The notes below the pieces were generated by a model that ran no database searches, was not told the origin of the DNA, and saw only the letters and a list, made by a program, of their open reading frames with translations. The translations under genes and the position numbers were made by a program. A stretch of 64,000 nucleotides of DNA from Isoetes taiwanensis. Lineage: Eukaryota > Streptophyta > Lycopodiopsida > Isoetales > Isoetaceae. Each line of letters opens with the position of its first letter. Position 1 is the stretch's first letter. The stretch is from contig JAJEKV010000014.1 in the NCBI GenBank assembly GCA_021234155.1, forward strand, positions 20,537,513 to 20,601,512, in the 5' to 3' direction. This document shows positions 20,305-30,345 of this stretch, one piece after another.

Positions 20305-20690
20305 CAAACCATTACATCCAACACTTTGATTAAATTCCATATTCACACGGAGAGTGACTCTGGGCATCGAGAGCTGTTGGATGGGCATATTTGCAAGTTA
20401 TTCCTCCATCTAGACTGTAGATAGTTTCCTCATTTGTGGGGTATGCTCATACAAGTTTGGATATACTATATAGCAAGGCTTGCAAAATACTATAGGGTCC
20501 GCAGCAATATACTAAATGGTGTTGATTTCATACATGTATTATACAGTTTTAGGGAATATAAAAGAGGCTCTCGCTGTTCTATGTCAACCCTCATGTGAAT
20601 ATGCACCCAAACCAAAGGGAGTTTCAGGGGGAATCTATTTTCTAAGTGCTAGATGTAATGGTTTATGTTAAGTCAAAATTGGGGCCTTGG
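20305..20690. mobile_element. TIR element copy D, both ends present
   Basis: The left inverted repeat starts AAACCATTACATCCAACACT and contains CATATTCACACGGAGAG and CATCGAGAGCT. The right one is the inverse: GGCTCTCGCTGTTC, CATGTGAATATGCACCCAAA and AGATGTAATGGTTT. The left arm lacks about 25 bp present in the right. The interior of about 180 bp matches copies B and C. No transposase is encoded, so this is a non-autonomous MITE-like element of undetermined superfamily; the GC palindrome cap is reduced to GGGGCCTTGG at 20681. Confidence 0.7.
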
Positions 20691-20877
20691 GAATTGTGTA
20701 GGGATTGATAAACAAAGTAGAAAATATCTATAATAATATATAGAGGCTATGGAGTGCGGGTGCAGGTGCGCGAATGCAATGACTAGGTACGGTCACTTAC
20801 TATGGTAGTGTAGGCTGTTTTTGCATAAGTGCTTCAGTAGGCATGGGGTGAGCCAATAGTGAGTCCAGATATAATAT

Positions 20878-21507
20878 GGGTCTACCCGAGAGCTAACAGT
20901 CAAGAACTGGATGAGAGTGGGATACAGCATTTTGGGAGATCAAAGGATACCAAATGCGTACGTACTCAAGAAGACGGAGCAGGAGCGGGAGAAAATGGTA
21001 ACTACGCGGCTTCAGGGAGGGCAGAATGAGTTGCCGATGCAGGGGATGAGAACGTAGGTAATCATAGATGAACTAAACAGACTACAAAGGGAAGTCCTTA
21101 GGAAATTCAAAAAGAGATACAGAACCGAATTTCAAGATTGTATTAGATGGCTGATCGGGGTCAGAGCTCCTGTAAACGAGGTGGATGAAGAGAAAGATGC
21201 GATGGGGAAACAAGAGTTACTTGATTATCTGTACAAGCTTAAAAAGGAGGTGATCCGATGCGTGGCACTGAAGAAGCTCCTGAAGAAAACGGATTTATGG
21301 ATATGTAACGAGCTTAAGCCTCATTTCGATACTAATTATCACATGTTTCAACAGAAAAGGGAAGCACATATTCTGTTATTGTTAGATAGAACACAACATT
21401 CGGTTAAAGAGCTTGACTTGCTACTGGTTATGTTCGGCAACAGATTAGATTATAATGTGACGCTCGAAGCACTGATAGAGGAGAGTGAAGGGAGGGGGTC
21501 GATTTAG
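20878..21507 (+). CDS. unrecognised Lys/Glu-rich ORF, one in-frame stop
   Basis: Apart from one TAG at 21055-21057 the frame stays open from about 20881 to the stop at 21507; the part after the TAG is 149 residues. It is charged and helical in character (INELNRLQREVLRKFKK-like heptads, KKEVIRCVALKKLLKKTDLW), with no Cys cluster, signal peptide or membrane span. The codon pattern looks protein-coding but I know no family for it. It precedes a set of same-strand ORFs (22230-23151). It could be part of an unknown mobile element or virus-derived insertion, or a chance frame in purine-rich DNA. Confidence 0.3.
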
Positions 21508-22229
21508 AGATCAATATATATAACTAAACACAAATTTTACTCATGATCGTGTTGTGACTCTTTTTTACTGATCAAATCTGCTTAGTCTATAAGCATATGA
21601 ATAATGGAACGAGTATGATTCCCAAATTTTAGTTTTAGTTTTAGTCAAATTGTCTGGGCATCTAGAATTTTAATTTTAGTTTTAGATCGGTGAAGCAAAA
21701 TTGACGCCGAAAGAAGTCCAAGGGAGAGGAAATTAGGAGAAGAGGATTCAAATTTTGAATTTATTACTATTGAACATGTATCTAATATGGTGTACAGGTA
21801 ACTAACTTAAGTTAATTAGGCTCATAGGACGTTACAGAGGGGAGGGGTACACATTGATGTACATCAACGGATATATCAATGGGTAGGATATAACACGAAT
21901 GGATATTATATATAGAGCAAAATAATGTGGTTGTCCTAGCAGGAGACAACTGTGACGATGGAAGCTGATGGAGACCCCACAAAGGCACAAAAGGCGAAAT
22001 GAAGGAACAATCAAAACAAGGAAGAATGCTAAACATCCGAACATATTAATTGGGGGCTGCCACCCATACAAATGGAAGGAGAATGTTTATAAATACCTCA
22101 GGGAGCGAGGGGCCCAGGGGACATATGTCAGCAGAAAGCAGGGCAAGGTACGACTACGATATCTCCACACACTTAGGAAATCATAATTAGCAGAATCAGA
22201 CAAGACAAGACAAGATTGGTAATTAAAAG
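21508..22229. other. spacer between unrecognised ORFs
   Basis: The spacer is AT-rich with TTTTAGTTTTAG repeats near 21627-21690. A basic 72-codon frame (21968-22186) is rich in Lys and Arg and might be coding, but nothing else supports it. Confidence 0.3.
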
Positions 22230-22421
22230 ATGGCATACCGGAAAAGAGGCGGGAAAGAGAAGCTAACCCTAGAAATAGCCAACTATAAAGTATGGGCTCA
22301 TGAGACAGAGATTGGTATTCTTCAGAAGGTTAGGGTTTTTGAAATAGGAAACGAAGGCCGAGGGCGAAGAGCCAGACATCAGCGAAGCCTTAGCAACACA
22401 AATTCAAGGCAGCAGGCATGA
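22230..22421 (+). CDS. small basic ORF overlapping the next ORF
   Basis: This frame of 63 residues is basic throughout (GRGRRARHQRS near the end), with no recognised domain. Its TGA overlaps the ATG of the next frame as ATGA (22418-22421). Such termination-reinitiation overlaps are typical of compact viral or bacterial genomes and unusual between plant nuclear genes; chance is possible. Confidence 0.25.
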   Translation: MAYRKRGGKEKLTLEIANYKVWAHETEIGILQKVRVFEIGNEGRGRRARHQRSLSNTNSRQQA

Positions 22422-22825
22422 ACAAGGACAAGAAGATCATGGAGGAGCAGCCGCACGATGAATCAGAATCAAGAAAAAGACCTAGGTCGGGTAATCCCGG
22501 AAACCTCACGGTCCCATGGAACCCAGAATTGGAAGACATAGGGTCGTGGTGCATTTGTGAAGATGGATGCTTCTGTTTGGAGAAGGGATTGTCCTCATGT
22601 CTGAACTGTGGTCGAGTACATTGCCTTTTGTGTGATACAATCCATCACGTGCAAACAATGAAGGATATGGGTTACAACCTCCGGCTTTTGGAAATCATGG
22701 GTGTGCTAGCAGATAAAAACGATTCGATCAGGAGAGCAGATAAGGAGAGCGTAATAAGCTATTTTAATTGGCTACAGATGAATGCAGGAATACAGAAATT
22801 GGAAAGCTACCAACATGATTTGTGA
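22418..22825 (+). CDS. cysteine-rich, putative zinc-binding protein
   Basis: A 135-residue frame with a nuclear-localisation-like start (SRKRPRS) and a dense metal-ligand cluster: C45, C47, C51, C53, C61, C64, H68, C69, C72, H76 and H77, including CLNCGRVHCLLCDTIHH. The CxxC-CD-HH end recalls B-box or other treble-clef fingers but the spacing fits none that I can name. Beyond its TGA the same frame stays open to 22972 and adds CVNCCEKKLC, a second pair of knuckles, so the original protein was probably about 184 residues and this TGA may be a disabling mutation. Neighbours overlap at both sides (ATGA at 22418; 22954 start). Confidence 0.4.
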   Translation: MNKDKKIMEEQPHDESESRKRPRSGNPGNLTVPWNPELEDIGSWCICEDGCFCLEKGLSSCLNCGRVHCLLCDTIHHVQTMKDMGYNLRLLEIMGVLADKNDSIRRADKESVISYFNWLQMNAGIQKLESYQHDL

Positions 22826-22953
22826 ATAGATGATTTCAGAAAGATTTGTGTGAACTGCTGTGAGAAAAAACTATGTAGAGCCTTATTAGCCAGGAACATG
22901 GAGAAGAATAAGAATAGTGGGGAGACTTCAGTGGAAAGAAGAAGGGTAAGTAA

Positions 22954-23151
22954 ATGGATGGGAAATGGATGATACAGGGACAAAGCGGCGGGGGGTGTCA
23001 AGGTTGTTTTAGAATTAGAAATCTTTCTTTTCTCTTTGTTCTTATCTTGCTTCTGGTTTTTTTCTCTCGAGCCCTTGTTATGGCATACAAAATGTATTCT
23101 AGATATAAATTATGGTCAATATCTCTGAAATATATAGTCCTGGGAGCATGA
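22954..23151 (+). CDS. small ORF with one membrane span
   Basis: The frame of 65 residues has a clear hydrophobic segment (FLFVLILLLVFFSRALVMAY) after a polar Gly-rich start, consistent with a small type II or single-pass membrane protein. Its ATG lies inside the 3' end of the extended cysteine-rich frame (stop 22970-22972). No homologue recognised. Confidence 0.25.
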   Translation: MDGKWMIQGQSGGGCQGCFRIRNLSFLFVLILLLVFFSRALVMAYKMYSRYKLWSISLKYIVLGA

Positions 23152-24288
23152 ATACAGGACGAATTTTATAGTAATTCTGTACGATGTTGGTAAGAATTTC
23201 CAGGTCCAAAGTACGAAAGAAAAGCTTGAACGAGAAATCTGTAGTCCTTCTAACTTTTTACCTAGATGAAATACGAATTCGACTATAGACGAGGAGCACA
23301 TATAAGGCAGATTGTAGATGTTAGATGCAGAAGGAGGATAAACAACCAAAAAGATAGGGGCCGAGAATGTCAGAACGCACGGGAAAAGGGTGACAGCAAA
23401 CATCTAACATTTGAGTAGGTACAGATAAGATAAAATAACAATACGAATAACACCTGACAACCTAACATCCGATTGACATTCGACTAGCTAATATAAACAA
23501 TACCAAAAATATTTGTCATATGTTTAGGCAAACAAATAATCTGAGTACACTGACAAGCGCAGCAGACAAAGTACCTCTGAATGAGTGTGTACAAAAATGA
23601 TGAAGCTTCCTAAAGACAGAAGAGTAAAAGGTGGACGGAACATGGTACGGGACAGAGAGGCTCAGCCTCTGCCATACACCAGGATAGCGAGGGCTAGATC
23701 CACCAACTGGTATTCTGGACCACCAAAAACTCTATTTTTGACTGACTATGGGAACTCTAGATCATAAGTCTGGAGGAATGATATAATACGAGTGGTATAC
23801 CGTCAAAAAGGAGACTGGGCCATATTACGGACCCAGAAGTACAACTCCCGCCGTATACTAGGATAACGAGAGCTCAACTCTTCAACTGGTACCCGGATCA
23901 CCAAAATGACAGTATATTTAAAAGTGGTAGTTACCTACCAGAAAATACTAGATTGACACAGAGAGGGTCACCCCCATCCAATCAAGCGGAACGGTAAGGT
24001 AAAACCTACCGACCGAGCATCTCTCATAAACCGGACCACGAGTCTGCTGAAAACATTAACTGCCAAAATACATGCACAAGCGGACGAAATTATAAACAAC
24101 AAAATTAAATCATGCAGAGAGGTGGGTAAAAACAATTATGACTAATTCAAATTCTGGTTCAGCTTTTCAAATGAGGTACCGTTTGGGAAACGGCATATAT
24201 TGCACGATGGAAACACAGTGATAGCAAAAGAAGAGCTCTATTCCAGTCCGCCTGAGGAATTCGCCATTAAAATTATATCCAAGATCCA
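23152..24288. other. LINE upstream region, diverged duplication
   Basis: No convincing gene. About 23640-23740 and 23800-23930 are diverged copies of one segment (AGGATAGCGAGGGC / AGGATAACGAGAGC, CCAACTGGTA / TCAACTGGTA, CACCAAAA). It may be the 5' UTR of the LINE starting near 24289. Confidence 0.35.
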
Positions 24289-25042
24289 ATGGCAGACCAA
24301 GTCAGTCTCAGGGGGGATGCAGCAAAAGCAGCGGTAAGTCAGCAAGACCTCAAGGATTTCTTGGCTCGGATGAACAGGCAATTGGAGGCCAGGATCCCAA
24401 GCATGGACGCACTTAACACGCTGGCGGAGACGGCCAATCATAACAAGACGGTCATATCTAACATGGAAACCAGGGTGCAAGGGGTCGAGAGAACAAGTGA
24501 GGAGATGCAACGGAGGATAGACGAAAATGAAGAGGAGAAGGCCAAGATCATGCAGAGGTTGGTTGATTTAGAAAAGATAAATATTGAGTTAGATGCATTT
24601 CTTTGATAGAATAAAACCATACATCATGGAGTTTGCGGAGCAGAATAGGATTAAATATGATGTTAGGCTGATAGGGATAGCCGAAAAACCTAATGAGGAC
24701 ACCTATCGAGTTAATGCAGAAGTAATGTAAGCAATGTTCAAAGAACATCGAAGCGTAATTGTGAAAGTAGTACGCTCGGGTCAATAGAGGGGACGAGCAA
24801 GACACATAAATCTGATGCTTAGGGACATGGCATCCAGGGAGCAGATACTACGCATGGGCTCCAGGTTGAGAAATGGAATCAAGGTTCAAGAGGCCTTAAC
24901 TCTCATGCAGCGGCAAGGGCTACACAAAGACTTGGCTAAGGCAAGGGAACTGAACCAAGCGGGGATACATGCGGGGGTCAGGTTTGCAAAGGTGTACCTG
25001 CACAAACGAATCAGAAACCAGCCGACCCTAGGACAAGAGTAG
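24289..25042 (+). pseudogene. LINE ORF1 (coiled coil plus RRM-like)
   Basis: From ATG 24289, 105 residues form a charged coiled coil (SMDALNTLAETANHNKTVIS, MQRRIDENEEEKAKIMQRLV). After a frameshift near 24600 the RNA-binding part continues as YDVRLIGIAEKPNED, RGRARHINLMLRDMASREQI and LTLMQRQGLHKDLAKARELN, ending at 25042. Two in-frame stops (near 24727 and 24786) break it. The order coiled coil, RRM, C-terminal domain is that of L1-type ORF1 proteins. The N-terminal composition differs from the ORF1 at 3836, so this is a separate LINE lineage. Confidence 0.65.
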
Positions 25043-25319
25043 AGCATGGGGAGGCTAGAGGCCATCAGGTCGAAAGGACTAGAGGGAGAGGGAACCCATC
25101 CCCTTACACCAGTGATGCAGGGATCAGATATGGGAACAACAGTGGAGAGAGCTCTCGCCCTGATACAGCCACCAGTAGGAGGGGGAAGTTGAAATGGGAC
25201 CAGCGAGGAATAGACACACCAAAATGGGCACATGGTCCCAAGCTCAATCGCGAAGACCAGGGGATGAGCAAGGAGGATAACCAGTCAGAGCAGACGAAAA
25301 ACCCAACGGACCAGTCTAG

Positions 25320-26116
25320 GTGAAAGAAGCACTAACCATATGGTACTGGAACTGTACCGGGTATCCGTGGGATGATAGGAAAAGGCTCGAGGAAGCCCAT
25401 AATTACGATATAATATGTCTAGTAGAGAGATGGGAACACAATACTAAGCAACTGCCAGAGGAAGAGAGGTATTGGCTTTTCACATGTTGGGAAGATAAAG
25501 ATTTTAAGATAGGAAGAGGGAACGCAGGTCTAACCTGCTATATAAAAGATAGTGTAGCCAATAAGGCATTGTACACTTACTGAAATGTGTAGACACAGTG
25601 ATAGGGAACCGAGTCACCGAGATATTCAATGACATAGTCAGAAGAGGGGTGCCAGATAGATGGACATACAACAAGGTAACTACCTTTGCACAAGGGGGGT
25701 ATAGGGGGGAACTAGGAAACTACAGAATGATGATGGTAAGCTTTATCTTCGCGAAGTGGTTCGGAAAGGTCCTGGATAGTAAACTGAAGTACTGGGCAAA
25801 GACAAAAAAGCTAAGAGCACAAGGGCAAGTGGGCTTCAGGCCTGAACATTCGACTACAGATCACTTGGTAACCCTTCAAATATTAATAGAGCAAAACAAA
25901 TCATAGGGGAAGAAGATAATATGTTGCTTTGTGGATTTCAGAAAAGCATTCAACACTGTCCCAAGAGAAAAGCTATTGCAGAGATTAGTAGATCTGAGGG
26001 CACCGGGAGACATGGTAAAGTCTATCGCACAGTTATACCAAAGAGTGCCTCCCACAATGAGGATAACTGTAAACTTGCGCACAACTACAAACTTGATGTT
26101 ATGCATAATTTCATAG
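25320..26116 (+). pseudogene. LINE ORF2 remnants: endonuclease start and RT
   Basis: 25320-25583 reads TIWYWNCTGYPWDDRKRLEE and YDIICLVERWEHNTK, then NAGLTCYIKD, the N-terminal part of an APE-type endonuclease (family ETW appears as ERW). The rest of the endonuclease is deleted: at 25598 the reverse transcriptase begins (NYRMMMVSFIFAKWFGKVLD, QVGFRPEHSTTDHLVTLQIL). A shift near 25925 continues into the palm as FVDFRKAFNTVPREKLLQRL, with D of FVDF kept. The YxDD motif and everything after 26116 are missing. Endonuclease nicks the target and RT copies RNA at the nick; neither can work here. Confidence 0.8.
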
Positions 26117-26650
26117 CACATTTTGAGCAACCTAATACTTCATTAAGACTTATTTAGAACTTGCATGCCATGCCAAAGAAGCGACAGTCAGAAGATACAT
26201 GTATCCACGTAACAGGTGTTGCCATAGCTTCTGCACATTAAGACAGATTGGGAACTCTTTTGTTGTGATGTTGTGCTGAATGGAGAAGCAAAAAATCAAA
26301 CCTTTTTTGCCAAATACTAGATTCATCCTTTGCCATCTTTGGAGAAATTGAGAAATTCGGATTCTTAAGGAGACATCGTGAAGTGGATGGATTGGTTGGC
26401 CATAGCCAAAAGCCTTACTCGTTTCAATCTTTAACAGCTAGAGAAACCATATTTTCATGCACTGAATAAAGCCATCAACTTGTTTAGACTCTAAGTCTAT
26501 AGAAACCATATTTTCATGTAGTGAATGGGGCCTTCAAAATGGGGCACATGCCACAAGAAGGTAAAACTCATAAAAATAGGGCACATGCAGACAAGTATAA
26601 TTAAGGCAGCACGATTGATTTTTCATCTAAAAAATTAATGACTAAAAATT
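26117..26650. other. no recognised gene
   Basis: Nothing coding is recognised. A phrase AGAAACCATATTTTCATG occurs twice (about 26444 and 26501), a local duplication of about 57 bp. Confidence 0.4.
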
Positions 26651-26770
26651 GGTGCACTCTAGAAATACTATTTAGTATACCCATATAAATACAACCGTGA
26701 AATCTTAGAAAATCCATATTACAAAATGCACAAAATAATGAAAGAAACCCATGTCGTTATGCTAGGTATA
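26651..26770 (+). repeat. dispersed repeat R2, copy 4
   Basis: It begins GGTGCACTCTAGAAATACTA and ends near GTCGTTATGCTAGGTATAG. It is adjacent to the start of the retroposon module at about 26771. Confidence 0.65.
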
Positions 26771-26930
26771 GGCATCGATCCGAGCCATCAGATCGGCATT
26801 ATGGGAAGGGACGAGAGCTATATATGCACTATTCATTCTTGTGGTTGGTTATCAGTGTCTTCTCATAGCAGCGTCTCTTCCTTGCCCATTGCTTCCCTCA
26901 TTTGCCCGCCCTTATATGTTGTTTTTCATT
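26771..26930 (+). mobile_element. 5' module shared with the 34-kb retroposon
   Basis: The sequence GGCATCGATCCGAGCCATCA, then GGGAAGGGACGAG, GCTATATATGCACTATTCAT and GTGGTTGGTTATC is the reverse complement of about 34800-34930. It contains a TATA box and reads like a promoter/5' end. Similarity fades near 26930, so only the 5' module is shared with this copy. Confidence 0.6.
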
Positions 26931-27222
26931 CGCATCCTTCTCGCGGAGACGTGTCTCTTCTTCCCACGATTCTACCCAAGTCCAGCTTCAACATGGCTTC
27001 CTTTTTGAGAGGGATTTGCCTGGATCCTTCTAGTTTGGCTTCTCCTGGCACTATAATATTTTCATATCCATCACTTCTTCATGCATTCTAGTGTTTTACT
27101 CTCTTGCAGATTGAAAATTCAATATTTGGTGATGGCTTCTGCATATAGCTTAAGCATGTTTAGTATTTGCATTTCTTGCATTGGATTGAACTAGGCTGTT
27201 GATTCTTATTTCAATTTAGTTT
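26931..27222. other. spacer, no recognised gene
   Basis: This CT-rich sequence follows the shared 5' module. Frame 26726-27091 is open but spans the module and has no motif. Confidence 0.3.
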
Positions 27223-27225
27223 CTG

Positions 27226-27372
27226 GATGGATATGGATATGGATATGGATATGGATATGGATATGGATATGGATATGGATATGGATATGGATATGGATAT
27301 GGATATGGATATGGATATGGATATGGATATGGATATGGATATGGATATGGATATGGATATGGATATGCATAT
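27226..27372 (+). repeat. GGATAT hexanucleotide microsatellite
   Basis: About 24 nearly perfect copies of GGATAT, with one GCATAT variant at the 3' end. In one frame it spells alternating Met-Asp; that frame is an artefact of the repeat. The purity suggests recent expansion by slippage. Confidence 0.95.
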
Positions 27373-27683
27373 GGATCTTTTTGGGTATGGGAAGAATTAT
27401 GCCCTTATGAAAAACTTGTTTATCTTCACTGGATGGTTTTTTCTGTTAGGCTAGAGAATTATCATCAGGCTTTCTGGTTTTCTTAGAATTGTGATATCTT
27501 GGTTCTAAATTTGGTTTTTGGCTACGGTATGCTGGGCGATGTTCTTTTTAGATATTCAAGGCGAATGCTGCAATTGTTGGGGTCCTGCAAACTGGATATG
27601 CTGCAGACGAGCCGCAATTCAACGTTTCTCATCCCATCCAAGGGCACTTCATCGAGGGCCAGGCATGCCATACAAGGCCACGA

Positions 27684-27795
27684 CTTGGCCCCTGCTCAGG
27701 CAGATGCAAGGGCATTTCCACCGAAAATTCCGGCTTGGGCCCTGCTCAGGTGGATGCAAGGGCGTTTTCCACCAAAATTTTTGGCCTGGGCCATG
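27684..27795 (+). repeat. 50-bp tandem duplication
   Basis: CCTGCTCAGGCAGATGCAAG at 27691 recurs as CCTGCTCAGGTGGATGCAAG at 27741, each followed by GGC.TTTCCACC.AAAATT; a third partial unit starts near 27787. Confidence 0.75.
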
Positions 27796-29929
27796 CTCGC
27801 GATCTGGTCTGGATATCAGAGCCCTGCGTTGGGTTTCCAGGGGATTTTTTCCCTTTTCTAATTGGACTCCAGCCTCTGGTTGGATTGGCAGAGGTGCGCA
27901 ATCCAGCCAGGTTGGGATTCAGATCCAACCCATTAGGTAGGATCGCTGATAGCTGGCCTGCATGTAGAGTGATGCATGCGACCAGGAGTTTTCGTCCACT
28001 TCACACTTAGATCTTCATTAATTAATTAAATTGATAGTTCTCCGTTGATTTCCATTGATAGTTCTCCATCGCTTAAATTAGACTTTTCCTCTTTTTTCCT
28101 ACCATAGAGTTTGGCATGCATTTTGCAGCTTTTCTAGTCGAGAGCAGGAACCCCATTGAGACGGATTGGTCCGACCTTTCCACTATAGTACATGGAAACA
28201 TATTTTTAACATTACAAATGTCTTCACCATGTGTTTAAGGTGTTGATTTTAAAGCCTAGATTAGGGATTCACATTTTAATTTGTCATGAAATCGAGCATC
28301 AATTTACCTTCACTTTCATGTTATAGCTATGTGGTTAGGGCATTGGTTTCTTATAGTATAGACTAAGGGTTTGAATTTTCATTTATTCCTAGATCGAGTT
28401 TCAACTAACCTACACTTCAAGGTTATTATTTTATGCTTTTTTTTCGTTGTATCTGGAGCTTTGGCTTTGCATGAGATCTTGCTTGCAGATGGAATGGGTA
28501 CACATCAATACGCTCCGACTTTTCTGGCTTCCTCGATTTCAGAGAGATATTGGCGGCCTCCCTTTGCTTACCATATCCTATCCAGAATCATCAGCTTCAA
28601 CTATCCTTTAGTGGTTCCGACCTCGACTCTTCAAGGGCGTCCATCGTGCATGGGGAGCCCCAATAATCTGGTGCTCACCCTGAAGGGTCATTCAATCATT
28701 GTAATATTACCATTTATTAGTGTATATATTAGTGCGGCATCTCAACGTCAACTCGACAACACATGGACTTCGGGCTTGACTTCGACTCCACTACCTCAGC
28801 TCAAAATCCAAGTTTTTCGTTTTCGTCGACTTCGACTTCCTTTCTTTCATTTGCATCCAATTCATTCCCGCCAGTTTATCTATTTTTATGGTTATTTTTC
28901 TCGTCTATAGAACTTCTCCGTCCCCCCCGGTCCCCTCCCCCGACTTTGGTCTCTCTCCGGCTAGTTATTTTTAGAGCAATTGAGGGGCTCCTCCATTTAT
29001 GAAATTTAACTTTATGTTAACTTACTAACAATATTTTGGGATTCATTTATCTTAACCCCTAACCTTCTCTTTGGTATAGGTGTATTTTTTTCACATGATT
29101 TATGTCTTTATGTAGCTAGCACTCATCCATTCAGACATTTGTGCCTCAATTGTCATAATCTTCATTTTCGATGCATTCATCTTAGCCCCTTCTTAGAGTG
29201 AATTCATTTCAAATGCGCATTCTTCACGTTTTCTCATGCATTCATGCATTTGGATTGTGGTTGGCTATTTTGAATACCGTAGGCTTTAGGTATTGACATT
29301 GTTGAAAGTATCACTGTGTTTTGTAGGCTATGTTTTTCACCCCCCTTGCATTTAGCTTTGCTATTAGTACTTATATACCATTGCTCTGTCATTTAGGCTT
29401 GCATTTTTAGTTTTCATGTTAGGTGTTTCTTTGTTGTCTATTCTATTCTATTCCTTATGAACATCATTTTGACTTTCCCTTCCAGCCTCCTCTAGCCCAT
29501 GTCTTTTTATCTTTGTCTTTGTCTTTGTTGCTTTATTGCCATTCAATTTAATGCTCCATCGTTAGTTAAGGTTTTCCATTCCTCTTGGGACATTTGGGCT
29601 TAATGAGTGTTATCCTTTATTTTTGTATTTTTGCCAACATGTTATGTGATTGTGGAGTTTTCTTATAGATATCAATTTGCTCTCTCCTCTCATGTTTTTT
29701 GTATATGCCTAGCAACCTCCTCGCCATGTTTTTTGTCTCATATCTCTATGCATCACTAACAATACATTACCACTCCTTATCTTCGACATTAGTTTGTCCA
29801 CATGCCACATAACTACCTATAACCGCTATCATTTCCTTAACATTTCCTTAACTAACAATTATTCGTTTGGAAATATTCATTTGAACCTTTTCTTTCACCG
29901 AGTCCTTTTGGTTGGCTTATTCAATTTGT
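27796..29929. other. no recognised gene
   Basis: T-rich DNA with several open frames (for example 28371-28910, 179 codons, plus strand) that show no domain and have a Ser/Leu/Phe bias expected from pyrimidine-rich noncoding sequence. I see no RNA gene or repeat shared with the rest of the window. Confidence 0.4.
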
Positions 29930-30345
29930 CTAGATACGTGCATGTGGGTATTGTAATTTTTGAGGCTCTCGCTGCCCTACGTAACCCCCCGTGTGAATAT
30001 GCACCCAAACCAAAGGGGGTTTAAGGGGGATTTCAATTTAAATGTGTTAAATGCAATGGTTTGTGTTAATAATATTAATGGTAGTTGTGTGTTAATGGTT
30101 TGTGTTAACCAAAAAATTTTTTGGCCCCTTCGGGGCCTTAAGGATGGTGTAGGGGTGTAGATATAGACATTACCTAATACTCTGAGCATCAATACAAAAG
30201 AAATGGCAATCATAACTGGCATTGGCATCCATAAATAAGAATATTCATAGGATAAAAAAGAATAGAATAGAAAAATCAAGGTGCCAAGATTATAAATTCT
30301 TCTTTAGAAAAACCATATTATGCTAGATATTGCCAATCTCACATT
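29930..30345. mobile_element. TIR element copy A, right end plus shared flank
   Basis: A short interior scrap (TACGTGCATGTGGGTATTG) leads to the right terminal repeat (GGCTCTCGCTGCCCTACGTA, ATGCACCCAAACCAAAGGGG, GGGGGATTTCAATTTAAATG) and the palindrome GGCCCCTTCGGGGCC (30123-30137). Beyond the palindrome, about 180 bp (GGCATTGGCAT, AATATTCATAGGAT, GGTGCCAAGATTATAAATT) match in inverse orientation the flank of copy C at 15.1-15.38 kb. Either the true element border lies further out or copies A and C moved as a larger unit. Confidence 0.65.

Noticed and set aside
27227-27454. 75-codon frame of alternating Met-Asp
   Set aside because: It is the GGATAT microsatellite read in frame; any frame of a stop-free hexamer repeat is open.
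28371-28910. 179-codon plus-strand ORF
   Set aside because: Open because the DNA is T-rich; no domain, no codon-position signal I can see, and no supporting splice or promoter evidence.
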